The translations under genes were made by a program, and so were the position numbers. Below the pieces are notes generated by a model. The model was not told where the DNA came from. It made no database searches and was given only the letters and a program-made list of their open reading frames with translations. Positions 27,913-38,810 of a stretch of 64,000 bases of DNA are shown piece by piece. The stretch covers positions 1 through 64,000 of the forward strand of contig NZ_JACESE010000018.1 in the NCBI RefSeq assembly GCF_013911965.1, in the 5' to 3' direction. The first letter of the stretch is position 1, and each line of letters begins with the position of its first letter. Source of the stretch: Phenylobacterium sp. (GTDB lineage Bacteria; Pseudomonadota; Alphaproteobacteria; Caulobacterales; Caulobacteraceae).

Positions 27913-28398
27913 ATGGTGGATCTGAAGGCGCTGGGCGCCGAGGTGGGCGCGCAGCTCAAGGCGCGCGGCGAGAAGGTGGCGGTGGCCGAGAGCTCCTCCG
28001 GCGGCCTGATCTCGGCGGCCCTGCTCGGCGTGCCGGGCGCCTCGGCCTATTATCTGGGCGGGGCGGTGGTCTACACGGGCAAGGCGCGCATGAGCCTCCT
28101 GGAGATTCCGCGCGAGGCGGTGGCGGGCATGCGCTCGGCCAGCGAGCCCTATGCGCTCCTGCTGGCGCGGACGGTGCGCGAGCGCTTCGGCGCCGATTGG
28201 GGGATTTCCGAGACCGGGGCGGCCGGCCCCACCGGCAACGGCTATGGCGATCCGGCCGGACACACCTGCATCGCGCTCTCCGGCCCCGTCGAACTGGCCA
28301 CCACGCTCCGCACCGGCGCCGACGATCGGGAAGCGAACATGGAGGCCTTCGCCGCCGCCGCCCTCGAACTGCTTAAGCGGGCGACGGCCGAGGCCTAG
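27913..28398 (+). CDS. CinA family protein (nicotinamide-nucleotide amidohydrolase)
   Basis: A 161-residue stand-alone CinA C-terminal domain, the PncC type that deamidates NMN in pyridine nucleotide salvage. KVAVAESSSGGLISAALLGVPGAS carries the conserved E-S-x-x-G-G-L region, and GISETGAAGPTGNGYGDPAG is the G-x-A-G-P-x-G signature. The full-length competence form with an N-terminal MoCF domain is not present. Its TAG overlaps the stop of the opposite-strand outer-membrane gene in a CTAG. Confidence 0.9.
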   Translation: MVDLKALGAEVGAQLKARGEKVAVAESSSGGLISAALLGVPGASAYYLGGAVVYTGKARMSLLEIPREAVAGMRSASEPYALLLARTVRERFGADWGISETGAAGPTGNGYGDPAGHTCIALSGPVELATTLRTGADDREANMEAFAAAALELLKRATAEA

Positions 28399-29300
28399 AA
28401 GCTCCAGTTCACGCCGAAGCGGGTGACCAGCTCCTGGTCGTCCAGCCCGCTCGCCACGTCGGCGTTGGGGAACCACAGGTCGACGCCGCCGCTCAGGCTG
28501 AGCGACTCCACGGCCTGCGGAAACGGCGTCATCGAGACGGCCACGCCGGTCCGGAAGAAGCCATAGTCGGTCTTTCCGCCGCCGATGGCGTCGTAATAGT
28601 GGTCGGAAAAGCCGGCGACCAACGGGATGCTGACCGTCAGCTCCCGCTCCGGCGCGCCGAGGCCGAAGCTGGGGGTGAGCGAGGGCTGGACGTAGAGCGC
28701 GTCCTTACGGCCCGGCCGGTCCAATTCGTGCGCCAGCCGCAGGGCCGGGTTCAGGCTGAAGCCGCGCAGCGGCACGCCCTCCCACCGGCCGGCGTCGTCG
28801 TAGCCGACAATCAGCTCCAGGTCGCCGTAGTCGGCGAAGGAGTCCGCCGGCGAATGGTAGCGATAGTAGGTCAGGGCGCCGTTCCAGCGGTCGCGCAGCT
28901 GGATCGTCGCGCCGGCATAGAGATCGGCCTCGTACCAGCCGGGGAAATCGCCGTCGTTCGCCTGGCCCAGGCCCGGCGGACCGTCCTGCAGGCTGCTCCA
29001 GGTCCCGAACGTCAGATTGACCCCGGTGACGGCGCCGCCGGTCAGCTCGGGCAGGTCGATGCGGATGGTGGCGTAGGGCTGCAGGCTCGGCTCTTCGGCG
29101 AAGGCCACCCCGCGGGAGATGTACTGGCTGACCGCCACAGCGCCGACATCGACGCCGAAACGGCCTTCGTCCTGCGCCATGGGATCCAGGATGGCGACCT
29201 CGGGCGGCCGCTCGTCGCCGAGCGGGATATCGGTCTCCTGGCCCAGGGCCGGACCCGCCGCGGCGGTCATCAGGACCAGGGCGCCGCCGATGCTCTTCAT
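28395..29300 (-). CDS. Putative outer-membrane beta-barrel protein (TorF-like)
   Basis: A 301-residue protein with a signal peptide (MKSIGGALVLMTAAAGPALGQ) and a terminal aromatic residue (FGVNWSF), as in outer-membrane barrels. Alternating strands are visible throughout, and AVSQYISRGVAFAEEPSLQPYATI resembles the YxxRGxs strand of TorF/Gcw_chp putative porins. It is longer than many family members. Transport or binding role is unknown. Confidence 0.65.
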   Translation of the reverse strand: MKSIGGALVLMTAAAGPALGQETDIPLGDERPPEVAILDPMAQDEGRFGVDVGAVAVSQYISRGVAFAEEPSLQPYATIRIDLPELTGGAVTGVNLTFGTWSSLQDGPPGLGQANDGDFPGWYEADLYAGATIQLRDRWNGALTYYRYHSPADSFADYGDLELIVGYDDAGRWEGVPLRGFSLNPALRLAHELDRPGRKDALYVQPSLTPSFGLGAPERELTVSIPLVAGFSDHYYDAIGGGKTDYGFFRTGVAVSMTPFPQAVESLSLSGGVDLWFPNADVASGLDDQELVTRFGVNWSF

Positions 29301-29384
29301 GTCGCTCCCTCCGTCTCCGCTTAGGCAGCGGAGAGCGGATGGGGCGGGAATTGGCTCCGACGGCGCCGCTTGGCCTTCGGCGCG

Positions 29385-31205
29385 CTAGGCCTGCCGTGCG
29401 CCCGCCACGTAGCGGTCGACCACGCCTTCGAGCACGGTGAGCGGCATGGCGCCGTAGAGCAGGGTGGCGTCGTGGAAACGCCGCACGTCATAGCGTTCGC
29501 CCAGCGCCTGGCGCGCCTTCTCCCGCAGGCGCAGCCAGGTGAGCTTGCCGACCATGTAGCTGCAGGCCTGGCCGGGCCAGACGGAATAGCGCTCGATCTC
29601 GGTGGCGGCCGAACTGGTCGGGCTGCCGTCGATGGAGGTCATGGTCTCGATGGCCTTCTCGCGGCTCCAGCGCTTGGAATGGAGGCCGGTGTCGACCACC
29701 AGCCGCGCGGCGCGGAACAGCGAGGCCTGGATCTGGCCAAGCTCGCCCAGCGGATCGTTCTCGTAGAGGCCCATCTCCAGGGCCAGCTGCTCGGAATAGA
29801 GCGCCCAGCCCTCGCTGTAGGGCGAGAAGCCGGCGATGCGGCGCAGCATCGGGATGCCGGCCTCCTGCTGCAGGGACCGCTGCAGATGGTGGCCGGGAAT
29901 GGCCTCGTGATAGGTGAGCGTCTTCAGCGTCCAGCGCGGGTTCTCGGCGCTGTCGCGCAGGTTGATCCAGTAGATGCCCGGGCGCGAGCCATCCAGGGCG
30001 GGGCGGTTGTAGTAGCCGCCCGGCGCGCCGGCCTCGATGAACTTGGGCACGCGCCGGATCTCCACCTCGGCCTTGGGCAGGGTCCCGAAGGCTTCCGGCA
30101 GGCGCGGTTCGATCTCGGCCACCAGCTCGTTGAGATAGGCGATCAGCTCTTCCTTGCCGGCGTCGGTGTCGGGGAACAGCTGATCGGGCGCCTTGAAGAG
30201 GTGCTGGATGCGCTCGCCGACCGACCCCTGCGTCAGGCCCCGGCCCTGCAGGATGGTCTCGGCCCGGGCCGAGAGCTCGCGCGCCTGCTGCCAGCCCAGC
30301 TCGTGGATCTCGTCCGGCGTCAGCGCCGTGGTCGTCGAGCTCTTCAGGGCGTCGCGGTAATAGGCCTCACCGTCCGGCAGCCGCCAGCAGCCGGCGTCGT
30401 GGACGGCTTTCGGCTGCAGGCTCTGCAGCCAGGCCATCTGGCGCTCCAGGGCCGGGACGACTTTCTCGACATAGATGGCCGAAGCGCGGCCGGAGTAATC
30501 GCCTTGAATTCCCTTCTCCCGAGCCCGGTCGGCGACGGAGGTGACCAGGGGCGAGGCGGCCGGATCGCCCTTCAGGCCGGCCATCTGGGCGAGCGCCCGC
30601 TCGAGCACGAAGTCCGGAGGAACCACGCCGAGGCCGGCGTCGCGGCGGCTGCGCTCGGTCTCCTGGTCCATCACGGCGGCGAAGTCGCTCAGGCGCTCGA
30701 GATAGGCCTCGGCGTCGGCCTGGGTCTCGATGGCGTGCTGCGTGCCCAGGAAGTCCGGCACGTCCTGATAGGCCCCGTTGAGCTGCGAGAGGACGTAGGG
30801 GGAGCCGGCGCCGCCATTGCCGTAGACGTAGCGGGCGTTGGCTGCGGCGTTGGTGGCCGTGGTGAAGAGCACCGCCTCGTAGTGCGGCGTCATGGCCGGG
30901 CTCAGCGCCGTCCGGTCGATGGCTTCCAGCCGCGCCAGGCGGGCGGCGTTGCGCGCCTTGTCGGCCTCGAGTTCGGCGATCGAGGCGGGGCTGAGCTCGC
31001 TCTTGGCCGCCATCCGGACGCCTTTGTGCAGGCCCAGGCGCGTGACCATCTCCGGCGAGTGGTCGAGCATGTCGTCGAAGATGTCGTCGAAGAGGGCCAG
31101 CAGCCGGCCGTCTTCGGCCGTGACCGCGGCGGCCTTGGCGCGGCTCGCGGCGGCCGGGGCCAGGGCGAGGGCGGCCGCACCGGCCAGGAAGCTTCGACGA
31201 TCCAT
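29385..31205 (-). CDS. DUF885 family predicted zinc metallopeptidase
   Basis: A 606-residue protein exported by a Tat-type signal (MDRRSFLAGAAALALAPAAA). The zinc motif HEAIPGHHLQ near residue 435 with the downstream SEGWALYSEQLALEMG glutamate-containing helix is the hallmark of DUF885 proteins, which resemble M32/M3-like peptidases. It is probably a periplasmic peptidase or esterase. It lies downstream of the large TonB-dependent receptor but behind a terminator, so it has its own promoter or depends on readthrough. Confidence 0.9.
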   Translation of the reverse strand: MDRRSFLAGAAALALAPAAASRAKAAAVTAEDGRLLALFDDIFDDMLDHSPEMVTRLGLHKGVRMAAKSELSPASIAELEADKARNAARLARLEAIDRTALSPAMTPHYEAVLFTTATNAAANARYVYGNGGAGSPYVLSQLNGAYQDVPDFLGTQHAIETQADAEAYLERLSDFAAVMDQETERSRRDAGLGVVPPDFVLERALAQMAGLKGDPAASPLVTSVADRAREKGIQGDYSGRASAIYVEKVVPALERQMAWLQSLQPKAVHDAGCWRLPDGEAYYRDALKSSTTTALTPDEIHELGWQQARELSARAETILQGRGLTQGSVGERIQHLFKAPDQLFPDTDAGKEELIAYLNELVAEIEPRLPEAFGTLPKAEVEIRRVPKFIEAGAPGGYYNRPALDGSRPGIYWINLRDSAENPRWTLKTLTYHEAIPGHHLQRSLQQEAGIPMLRRIAGFSPYSEGWALYSEQLALEMGLYENDPLGELGQIQASLFRAARLVVDTGLHSKRWSREKAIETMTSIDGSPTSSAATEIERYSVWPGQACSYMVGKLTWLRLREKARQALGERYDVRRFHDATLLYGAMPLTVLEGVVDRYVAGARQA

Positions 31206-31293
31206 GATCAGGTCCCCTGCTAATGATCTGAAGGCGGAGCTTAGCGCCGCCGCGCGCAGTTCAGCCACCCCGGCCGCCCGTGGCGCACAAACG

Positions 31294-31321
31294 AAAAGGG
31301 CGGGCGCCTGCGCGCCCGCCC
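31294..31321 (-). terminator. Rho-independent terminator after the TonB-dependent receptor
   Basis: A 10-bp perfect stem GGGCGGGCGC / GCGCCCGCCC with a four-base loop is followed on the minus strand by TTTTCGTTTG. It lies 21 bases past the receptor stop. Confidence 0.92.
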
Positions 31322-31341
31322 TTGCCGGTCTCGAATGAGCC

Positions 31342-34300
31342 TCAGAAGTTCGCCTTCAGGCCCACATAGAAGTAGCGGCCCACCGGACCCACGGGCGTGG
31401 CGCCCTGGGTGAAGGCGCCGGCGCCGGTGCTGCCCACCCCGGTCGTGCCGCGGTCGGGAAGCTGGTTGGTGAAGTTGTTGATGCCGGCATAGGCCTGGTA
31501 GGCGTCGCGGAAGCTGTACTGCACCTGGATGTCGTGCGTTTCGCGCGGCGAGTAGGTCCAGTAGTCGGCCGGGACGTAGTTCGGGTCCGAGGCGCGGCGC
31601 TCGTCGGTGTAGCGCTTGGTCTCGTCGAACCAGTTGAAGCCGTAGTTCACGATCAGGTCGTTCCACAGCCAGGTGACGTCGAAGTTGGCCTGCCACTTCG
31701 GCGCGCCGGCGAAGCCGACCTCGTCGGTGGGATCGGCGCCCTCGATCTCGATGAACTGCAGCTTGGTCAGACGGTTGGCCGCCAGGTTGAACTGGAACCG
31801 GCCAATGTCTCGCTGGATGCCCAGGTCCACCGGATCGAGCAGGTACTGCGCGGTGAAGTCGAAGCCGGCCGTCTCATACTCCGAGACGTTGACCGAGTAC
31901 TCCTGGAAGAAGTCCACGAAGCCCGTGGCCGGGTCACGCGTGAACAGGTTGCAGAAGTCGTTCGGCTGTTCGAGGTCGTAGCAGCTCTCGATGATGGTGT
32001 CGGCGGTGAACTGGTTCACCGCGTCCTTCAGGGTGATGCGGTAATAGTCCAGGGACATGGACAGGCCGGGCGCGAAGCGCGGCGTGAAGACGAGGCCCAG
32101 GGTCTGGGTGTCGCCGGTTTCCGACTCCAGGTTCGGATTGCCGCCCACGACGCCTTCGACCGACGACGAGGTCGTATCGATGAAGTCCTGGTCGAGCGGG
32201 CTGTAGCCGAGCGCCGCGGTGCAGTTGGCCAGGCGGTACTGGGTGCCGGCCTCGACATTGCGGGTGTCGCAGGGGTCGGTGATCGACCGGAAGGTCTGCA
32301 CCTGGGGCAGGAACAGCTCGTTGATGTTCGGCGCCCGGACCGCGCGGGCGCGGCTGCCGCGGATCATCAGGTCGTCGGTCACGCGCCACTGGCCCCCGAT
32401 GTTCCAGGTGTCGGTGGTCCCGATCGTGGAATAGTCGGAGAAGCGGTAGGCGAGATTGACGTCGAAGGACTGCACGAAGGGCAGGTCGCGCACGATCGGC
32501 ACGGCCAGCTCGGCGAACAGCTCGTTCACGTCGAACTCGCCCTGGACGACCGCGCCTTCGCCCAGCCAGGTGACGCTGTAGCCCAGTTGGGCCGCCAGCA
32601 GTTCAGACTGCGACGGGGTGAAGAGGCTCTTTTCCTTGCGGTACTCGGCGCCCAGCACGAAGCCGATCGGGCCGGCGGGCAGCTCGAACTGCTCGCTGGT
32701 GTCCCCCGAGATGTAGGCGTTCAGCACATGCTGCTCGACCTCGGCGCTGGAGTGGGCCGTCTCGTTGATCCAGGCGCGGGCCTCCGGCGAGATGCCGCCC
32801 TCGCCGAAGATGTTGATCGGCACGCAACCGGCCGCCGCGCCGCTTCCGGCATAGGCGGCGTTCCAGGCGCCGGCGTCGACGCCGTCGCCGAACACGTCGC
32901 CCAAGGGGACAGCCGACGGGTCGAGCGTCGAACGGCAGACGATGTTGCCGCTGGCGGGATCGCGGACGGCGTCGATGGCGGCGAACCAGCGCAGGTTGTT
33001 GCGGTTGTTGAGCTCGTCGTTCTCCTCGGTCGTCTTACCGAAGGTGTAGGAGACGTTGTACGAGATGGCCGGCGACAGATCGCCCTCGAAGCCGACGACG
33101 GTGCGGATGGTCTCGCGCTCGATGTCGCGACGCACCTGGCCCAGATCGAAGTTGTCGCGGGCGACCAGCACGCCCGGCGGCAGGCCGGTGTCCGTGCCCG
33201 GATCGGCGAAGCCGCCCGGGGCGATGGCGTCAGCCCGGATGGAGCCCGGGATGAAGGGGTTCTCGATGGGGACGAAGATGCCGTAGTCGAAGGTCGGCTG
33301 CGAGGTGAAGGACGTCTTGGCGTTGTTGTACTTCACATTGGCGAAGACGCGGTGGTCGGCCGACAGGTCGTACGTGCCGGAGACGTAGGCGCTCCAGCGC
33401 TCCAGGCCCGGCACGAGCTCCGTCTGGAAGAGGTCGGTGGGCGTGCCCGAGCCGCCCAGCATGGAGAAGCCGCCAGTGTAGAGGCCGTCGACCCAGGGAT
33501 CGCCGTCGCCCTCGAAGCTGACGCCGGAGTAGGTGCCGGAATTGAAGTCGGCGCGGGTATAGACGCCGCCGCCCAGGGCGGTGTCGATGTAGCGGCTGTC
33601 GCGGGCGAAGACGAGGGTGGTGTCGCCCCAGGGACCGCGGTCGATATTGTTGTAGTCGGCCGGGTTGTTGACGAAGACCTCGCGATTGCCCGGCCGCGAG
33701 AAGTCGCGGTCGTAGGGCGAGATGGCGTCGCGGTTCGAGTACTCCAGAGCCCCGGTGATGTTGGCGCGGCCGTCCATGAAGTTGCGGCCGCCAACGGCGC
33801 TGATGAAGGCTTCCTCGCCGCCGCCCTCGTCGGAGAAGCCGTACTGGGTGCGGACGTCCAGGCCTTCGAAGTTGCGCTTGGTGATGAAGTTGACCACGCC
33901 GGAGACGCCGTCGGCGCCATAGACGGCCGAGGCGCCGCCCGTGAGCACTTCGACCCGCTCGATCAGGCCCACGGGGATGGCGTTGGTGTCGACCGCGGCC
34001 GTGCCGGGATCGCCGGCGACGTGGCGGCGGCCGTCCACCAGGACCAGGGTGCGCTTCTCACCCAGGTTGCGAAGGTTCAGCAGGTTGAGGCCCACGCTGC
34101 CGCGGTTGGCGGCGTTGGCCAGATCCTGGTTGTCGGTCGAGCCGACCAGGGCCGGATAGCTCTGCATCAGGTCGGTGACGTTGGTGATGCCCGACCGTTC
34201 GATGGCTTCCTCGTTCACCGTGCTGACGGGGTTCGGCGCGGTGAAGTCCTGCAGGCGCAGGCGCGAACCGGTGACGACCAGCTCTTCGACGGCGACGGCG

Positions 34301-34401
34301 GAGTCCTCCTGGGCCAGCGCGGCGCTGGGCGCGGCGAGGCTCGCCAGGACGGCGGCGCCGGACAGAAGGGACGAGGCGAGGAGTGTCTTTTTGAGGATCA
34401 T
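31342..34401 (-). CDS. TonB-dependent outer-membrane receptor (1019 residues)
   Basis: A large TonB-dependent receptor. It has a signal peptide (cleavage near ALAQ, residue 30), then VEELVVTGSRLRLQDFTAPNPVSTV as the start of the plug, and KRTLVLVDGRRHVAGDPG and VERVEVLTGGASAVYGADGVSGVVNFIT as conserved plug motifs. A long 22-strand barrel ends FYVGLKANF with the terminal Phe. The 'Caulobacter/sphingomonad' subtype with this plug often handles plant oligosaccharides, peptides or other non-siderophore substrates, but the ligand is not deducible. No classical TonB box is obvious beyond the EELVVTG stretch. It is monocistronic by its terminator. Confidence 0.95.
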   Translation of the reverse strand: MILKKTLLASSLLSGAAVLASLAAPSAALAQEDSAVAVEELVVTGSRLRLQDFTAPNPVSTVNEEAIERSGITNVTDLMQSYPALVGSTDNQDLANAANRGSVGLNLLNLRNLGEKRTLVLVDGRRHVAGDPGTAAVDTNAIPVGLIERVEVLTGGASAVYGADGVSGVVNFITKRNFEGLDVRTQYGFSDEGGGEEAFISAVGGRNFMDGRANITGALEYSNRDAISPYDRDFSRPGNREVFVNNPADYNNIDRGPWGDTTLVFARDSRYIDTALGGGVYTRADFNSGTYSGVSFEGDGDPWVDGLYTGGFSMLGGSGTPTDLFQTELVPGLERWSAYVSGTYDLSADHRVFANVKYNNAKTSFTSQPTFDYGIFVPIENPFIPGSIRADAIAPGGFADPGTDTGLPPGVLVARDNFDLGQVRRDIERETIRTVVGFEGDLSPAISYNVSYTFGKTTEENDELNNRNNLRWFAAIDAVRDPASGNIVCRSTLDPSAVPLGDVFGDGVDAGAWNAAYAGSGAAAGCVPINIFGEGGISPEARAWINETAHSSAEVEQHVLNAYISGDTSEQFELPAGPIGFVLGAEYRKEKSLFTPSQSELLAAQLGYSVTWLGEGAVVQGEFDVNELFAELAVPIVRDLPFVQSFDVNLAYRFSDYSTIGTTDTWNIGGQWRVTDDLMIRGSRARAVRAPNINELFLPQVQTFRSITDPCDTRNVEAGTQYRLANCTAALGYSPLDQDFIDTTSSSVEGVVGGNPNLESETGDTQTLGLVFTPRFAPGLSMSLDYYRITLKDAVNQFTADTIIESCYDLEQPNDFCNLFTRDPATGFVDFFQEYSVNVSEYETAGFDFTAQYLLDPVDLGIQRDIGRFQFNLAANRLTKLQFIEIEGADPTDEVGFAGAPKWQANFDVTWLWNDLIVNYGFNWFDETKRYTDERRASDPNYVPADYWTYSPRETHDIQVQYSFRDAYQAYAGINNFTNQLPDRGTTGVGSTGAGAFTQGATPVGPVGRYFYVGLKANF

Positions 34402-34634
34402 TCGGGTCTCGGCGAAAGGAGTTTCGCCCCATCGATCATGGAACCGGCGTCGGCGCAGGAGGCCGACGCCAGCGAGAACAAAATTGCCGCCATTCCGGCG
34501 CCAAGACGGCTGTGATTTGTTCTGAGTGAGGCGGATTTACAACATCATGACAGAACGGCGTCATCTGCGTGACATCGTCCGGAGACCGCAAGTCGCTTAT
34601 GTTTCAGCAGCTTGTGGCCAAGCTTGTCGTTCCT

Positions 34635-35060
34635 CTAAAGGGCCGCAGCAAGCAGGCAGGCCGCGACCACGCCTGTCAGACCGATCCGCAGCCGGCCGTA
34701 CCAGGGCGGCGCTTCCCCCTGTCGCACCGTCCACAGGTCGTAGGCCAGCAGGGCGGCGAAGCCCCCGGTCAGGAGCAGGAGGGACAGGCGCGCATTGAGG
34801 GCGAGGCTCGCCCAGGCCAGGAGGGCGGGCGCCACGCTGATGATGAAGGCGCACGGCCGGGGCCGCGGCGCGGCGGTGGCCAGGCCCCATTGGGCGCCGC
34901 CCATGAAGGAAAGGATGACCACGCCATAGAGGACGGCGCCGATCCGCGCCGGGTCGGCCGGCAGGACGAGGCCCGTGCGCACGGCCGCGGCGAAGGCGAC
35001 AAAGGGGACCAGTCCCAGGAGCCCCAGGACGAGGGCGGCGCGCGGCATGGCGGAGGTCAT
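34635..35060 (-). CDS. DUF3429 domain-containing membrane protein
   Basis: A 141-residue protein with four hydrophobic helices. PRAALVLGLLGLVPFVAFAAAV, YGVVILSFMGGAQWGLA and AYDLWTVRQGEAPPWYGRLRIGLT are the family's conserved elements. The function is unknown, although members are recurrent next to small redox or quinone genes. Its start overlaps the stop of the DCC gene by four bases and forms the last gene of a three-gene operon. Confidence 0.87.
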   Translation of the reverse strand: MTSAMPRAALVLGLLGLVPFVAFAAAVRTGLVLPADPARIGAVLYGVVILSFMGGAQWGLATAAPRPRPCAFIISVAPALLAWASLALNARLSLLLLTGGFAALLAYDLWTVRQGEAPPWYGRLRIGLTGVVAACLLAAAL

Positions 35061-35458
35061 CGACGCGCCCCGCCGCCCAGCGAGCGCCGGGCCACGGCCT
35101 GCAGCGCCGGGCGGATGCGCAGGAAGCCGTCATAGGCCCGCTCCAGGAGCCAGAGGACAGGCGGCGCCATGGCCAGTCGCCCCGCCCAGCGCAGGGGCGG
35201 GATGTTGCGCCAGACGAGGGCGAACGCCGCCGCCCCTTCATAGAGCCGGCCGTCCTGCGCGGCGTGGAAGCGCGCGAGGAGGGTCTGGGGCGGCTTGGGG
35301 AAATCGGCCGCGTCGCCGGCCTGCGACACGTCGCGGAAGACCACGGCGCCACGGCGGTCCAGCCGGCGCATCAGGCCGACTTCCCGCGTGCAGATCGGAC
35401 AGCCGCCGTCGTACCAGACGGTCACGCCGGCGGCGCCCTCGCGTTCGGGGGCCTCCAC
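35057..35458 (-). CDS. DCC family (DUF393) thiol-disulfide oxidoreductase-like protein
   Basis: A 133-residue protein with the DxxCxxC signature in WYDGGCPICTREVGLM near residue 20, and the family's RDVSQAG and LYEGAAAFALVWRNIPPLRW segments. The DCC family has a thioredoxin-like active pair of unknown substrate. I chose GTG at 35458 because it begins just after the upstream lipoprotein stop (35463); the ATG at 35608 would overlap that gene by almost 150 bases. DUF3429 follows with a four-base overlap. Confidence 0.85.
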   Translation of the reverse strand: MEAPEREGAAGVTVWYDGGCPICTREVGLMRRLDRRGAVVFRDVSQAGDAADFPKPPQTLLARFHAAQDGRLYEGAAAFALVWRNIPPLRWAGRLAMAPPVLWLLERAYDGFLRIRPALQAVARRSLGGGARR

Positions 35459-35462
35459 AGCT

Positions 35463-36248
35463 CTACTCCTCGGTCGCCTCGGGCCGGGCGGCGCTGGTGT
35501 CGGGGATGTAGAGCCCGGTGGCGAAGCGCGACAGGAAGCCCTCCGGCCGGAAGCGCGGACCATATTCGGCGCAAGGGTCGTCGCCGGCGCCGAGATCGCG
35601 CGGCTCACGATCTTCCGGCGTCATGGCGGCGGCTGCGGCGTCTGCGAAGGGTTCGGCGAACTGGAGGGCGTCGCCGATCCGGCTGAGCGAGGGATTGTCG
35701 GTGCCGACCGCCGTCGCCGAGCGGCTCCAGACGATGGCGGCCACCTGTTCGCCCGCAGGATCAAGCATCTCGGCCTCAGCCGAGAGCCCGCCCAGCGTCC
35801 CCGGCGCGCGCAGCCCGATGGGGCCGGGGATGAAGAAGGCGGCGGCCGCGGCGGCGGCGGAGCCGGCGCGGCCGGTGGGGCGCACGTCGGTGACGGCGGC
35901 GCGCACCTGGGCGTCGGCCGGGGCTGCGCTGGCGATCTCGAAACGCTCCGACAGCTCGAAGCAGAGCTGGGCGTCCACCTCCCGCAGCACGCGCGCCTGC
36001 TCCTGCGGCGTCATCCACAGCTTCGCCCCGTCGGCCGGCGCGAAGACGGCGGGGGCGATGGCGACCCTGCGGATGGCGCCCAGGGCCTCGGCGTCGGTGC
36101 GGTCGAGGGCGCCGGCGCGGACCATGTCGGTGCGCGCCTCCAGGCCGTCATAGCTGGAGAGGAAGGCGCCGCGTTCGGGCGTGGCGGCGCAGGCGCTCAG
36201 GGCGAGAAGCAGGCCGGGGGCGGCGAGGCGGGAATGGGACTTGGTCAT
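35463..36248 (-). CDS. DUF3313-like lipoprotein
   Basis: A 261-residue lipoprotein with a signal peptide and lipobox (LLLALSAC near residue 20). The opening GAFLSSYDGLE and the later pattern of AIAPAVF, long helix with LREVDAQLCFELSERF, and RAAVTDVRPT match DUF3313. An alanine run follows at about residues 130-137. It is the first gene of the operon with the DCC and DUF3429 genes. The function is unknown. Confidence 0.8.
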   Translation of the reverse strand: MTKSHSRLAAPGLLLALSACAATPERGAFLSSYDGLEARTDMVRAGALDRTDAEALGAIRRVAIAPAVFAPADGAKLWMTPQEQARVLREVDAQLCFELSERFEIASAAPADAQVRAAVTDVRPTGRAGSAAAAAAAFFIPGPIGLRAPGTLGGLSAEAEMLDPAGEQVAAIVWSRSATAVGTDNPSLSRIGDALQFAEPFADAAAAAMTPEDREPRDLGAGDDPCAEYGPRFRPEGFLSRFATGLYIPDTSAARPEATEE

Positions 36249-36288
36249 GGCCTGGTTCCAACGCGGAGCCCGGCTGCGGGCTCCGCTC

Positions 36289-38487
<2,199 letters not shown>

Positions 38488-38810
38488 GGGGCGCCTTCTA
38501 GCGGGCTTCGCGCGCGAGCGCGATAGGGGCGTTGACCCGGCGCCCGACGTCACGCGCGGGCCGGGCGCCGCGAGCCGGCGCCGCAGGGTTTCCCCTGCGG
38601 GGCGAGGGCTCGACCCGTACTGGGCGAATTTCGCCCCGAAGTGGTGCGCGAAAGACCCACATCGGTGCGACAACCGCTCAAGTCGGGGCGGAGTTGGTTA
38701 ACGCGAGGTTGTCTCGTGCGGCATTTCGTCCTAACCAGGATGTGAGTCAGCGTACAGGGCCATGGCGCTGCGCCAGCCCTTTTGGGAACTTCAGACCGGG
38801 GTTGGGTGAC
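38488..38810. other. Divergent intergenic region between purL and a secreted protein gene
   Basis: No gene is supported in these 323 bases. It must contain the purL promoter (minus) and a plus-strand promoter for the heptad-repeat protein. A GGTTAACGCGAGG stretch near 38697 and a CCTAACCA further on weakly resemble promoter elements but not enough to call. No riboswitch was recognised. Confidence 0.5.

Noticed and set aside
31534-34515. Plus-strand open frame of about 993 codons opposite the large TonB receptor
   Set aside because: It is a mirror of the receptor's codon bias (runs of V, G, E, R, A, D) and has no recognisable motif.
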